From: Leclercia adecarboxylata
GTDB lineage: Bacteria; Pseudomonadota; Gammaproteobacteria; Enterobacterales; Enterobacteriaceae
Direction of reading: 5' to 3'
Assembly: GCA_901472455.1 (NCBI GenBank)
Contig: LR590464.1
Location: 3,782,001-3,846,000 of the forward strand
DNA length: 64,000 nucleotides
Every line of letters begins with the position of its first letter. Within the stretch, counting starts at the first letter, position 1. Below the pieces are notes generated by a model. It saw nothing but the letters and a program-made list of their open reading frames with translations. It was not told the origin of the DNA and did no database searches. A program made the position numbers and the translations under genes. Shown piece by piece: positions 63,723-64,000 of the stretch.

Positions 63723-64000
63723 TGGCCGAAGAGCAGGTGAAGGCCGAAAATGAACGCTATAAGCACGAAAACTGTGCGGAATGAGCGCCGAAGCCTGCTC
63801 GGTTAAAATGTACACTGAGCGTCGGGAAGCGCTGAAAGAGATGGCCTCGCTCGGAGCGGATTTTGTTCCGGTAGTGGGTACTATAAAAAAGTGTAGCGGA
63901 GGCACAGTCAGCACTGGATTATCTCAATGCAGCCGCTTCCTTAATTCCAGGAGGACGTGTTGCTGCAGGCGTGCTCAAAGTAGCAGAGAAGGCACTGGCT
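63723..64000 (+). CDS. Partial orphan CdiA-CT module at the window end (frame-broken)
   Basis: The segment repeats the start of the module at 60916: GTGGCCGAAGAGCAGGTGAA at 63723 gives VAEEQVKAENERYKHENCAE with changes, then SVKMYTERREALKEMASLGA, DFVPVVGTIK, SALDYLNAAASLIPGG and KVAEKALA. Frame breaks lie near 63778 (missing base in TGTGCGGAATG) and near 63886-63893 (AAAAAA run). The pretoxin part diverges after about 150 bases from its first copy, and the toxin proper lies beyond the window. Confidence 0.7.

Overview
The window looks like a chromosomal segment of an Enterobacteriaceae member close to Enterobacter, Lelliottia or Kosakonia. It carries a complete sialic acid (nan) catabolic operon, a yciGFE-katN stress operon, a ydeI/ydeJ region, REP elements of enterobacterial type, and two large secretion systems typical of the group (a BapA-like type I adhesin system and a contact-dependent inhibition, CDI, locus). 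I cannot fix the genus from sequence alone. No rRNA, tRNA, CRISPR array or insertion sequence was seen.

Layout. 0-5.7 kb: nanR, then nanA-nanT-nanE-nanK-yhcH, all on the minus strand, with a NanR operator ahead of nanA. 5.9-6.5 kb: a secreted YceI protein. 7.3-27.1 kb: two tandem BapA-like repeat adhesins, one of about 934 residues and one of about 5,400. 27.2-32 kb: their type I exporter (TolC-like channel, ABC ATPase, HlyD-like adaptor). 32-38 kb: a structured intergenic element and dispersed repeats around small genes, then a lipoprotein, a phosphotransferase, a LysR regulator divergent from a pair of small membrane transporters, an RluA-like pseudouridine synthase and a membrane protein. 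38.7-43.4 kb: yciG, yciF, yciE, katN and a bd-type quinol oxidase, which together read as an oxidative stress cassette. 43.7-46.8 kb: a four-gene minus-strand cluster (SDR, ydeJ, DUF421 and a membrane protein) and a ydeI-like gene. 47-58.2 kb: CDI locus cdiB-cdiC-cdiA-cdiI, in which a lysine acyltransferase gene sits between transporter and toxin. 58.2-64 kb: an AT-richer array of orphan immunity genes, orphan CdiA-CT toxin modules and recombination scars, running off the window end.

The base sequence itself is unusual. Almost every second gene contains one or more one-base indels, mostly in homopolymer runs, and removing them restores proteins of normal family length (yhcH, nanK, katN, cydA, cydB and others). 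I read most of these as sequencing or assembly errors rather than true pseudogenes and annotate the corrected gene spans. The giant adhesin and cdiA hold more indels than I can list with certainty.

The most interesting parts are the toxin/immunity array at 58-64 kb, with at least three scars of cdiI; the about 5.5 kb higher-order tandem duplication inside the giant adhesin; the paired adhesins sharing one exporter; the cdiC-type acyltransferase; and a dispersed repeat that sits in inverted orientation around 32.4-33.2 kb.
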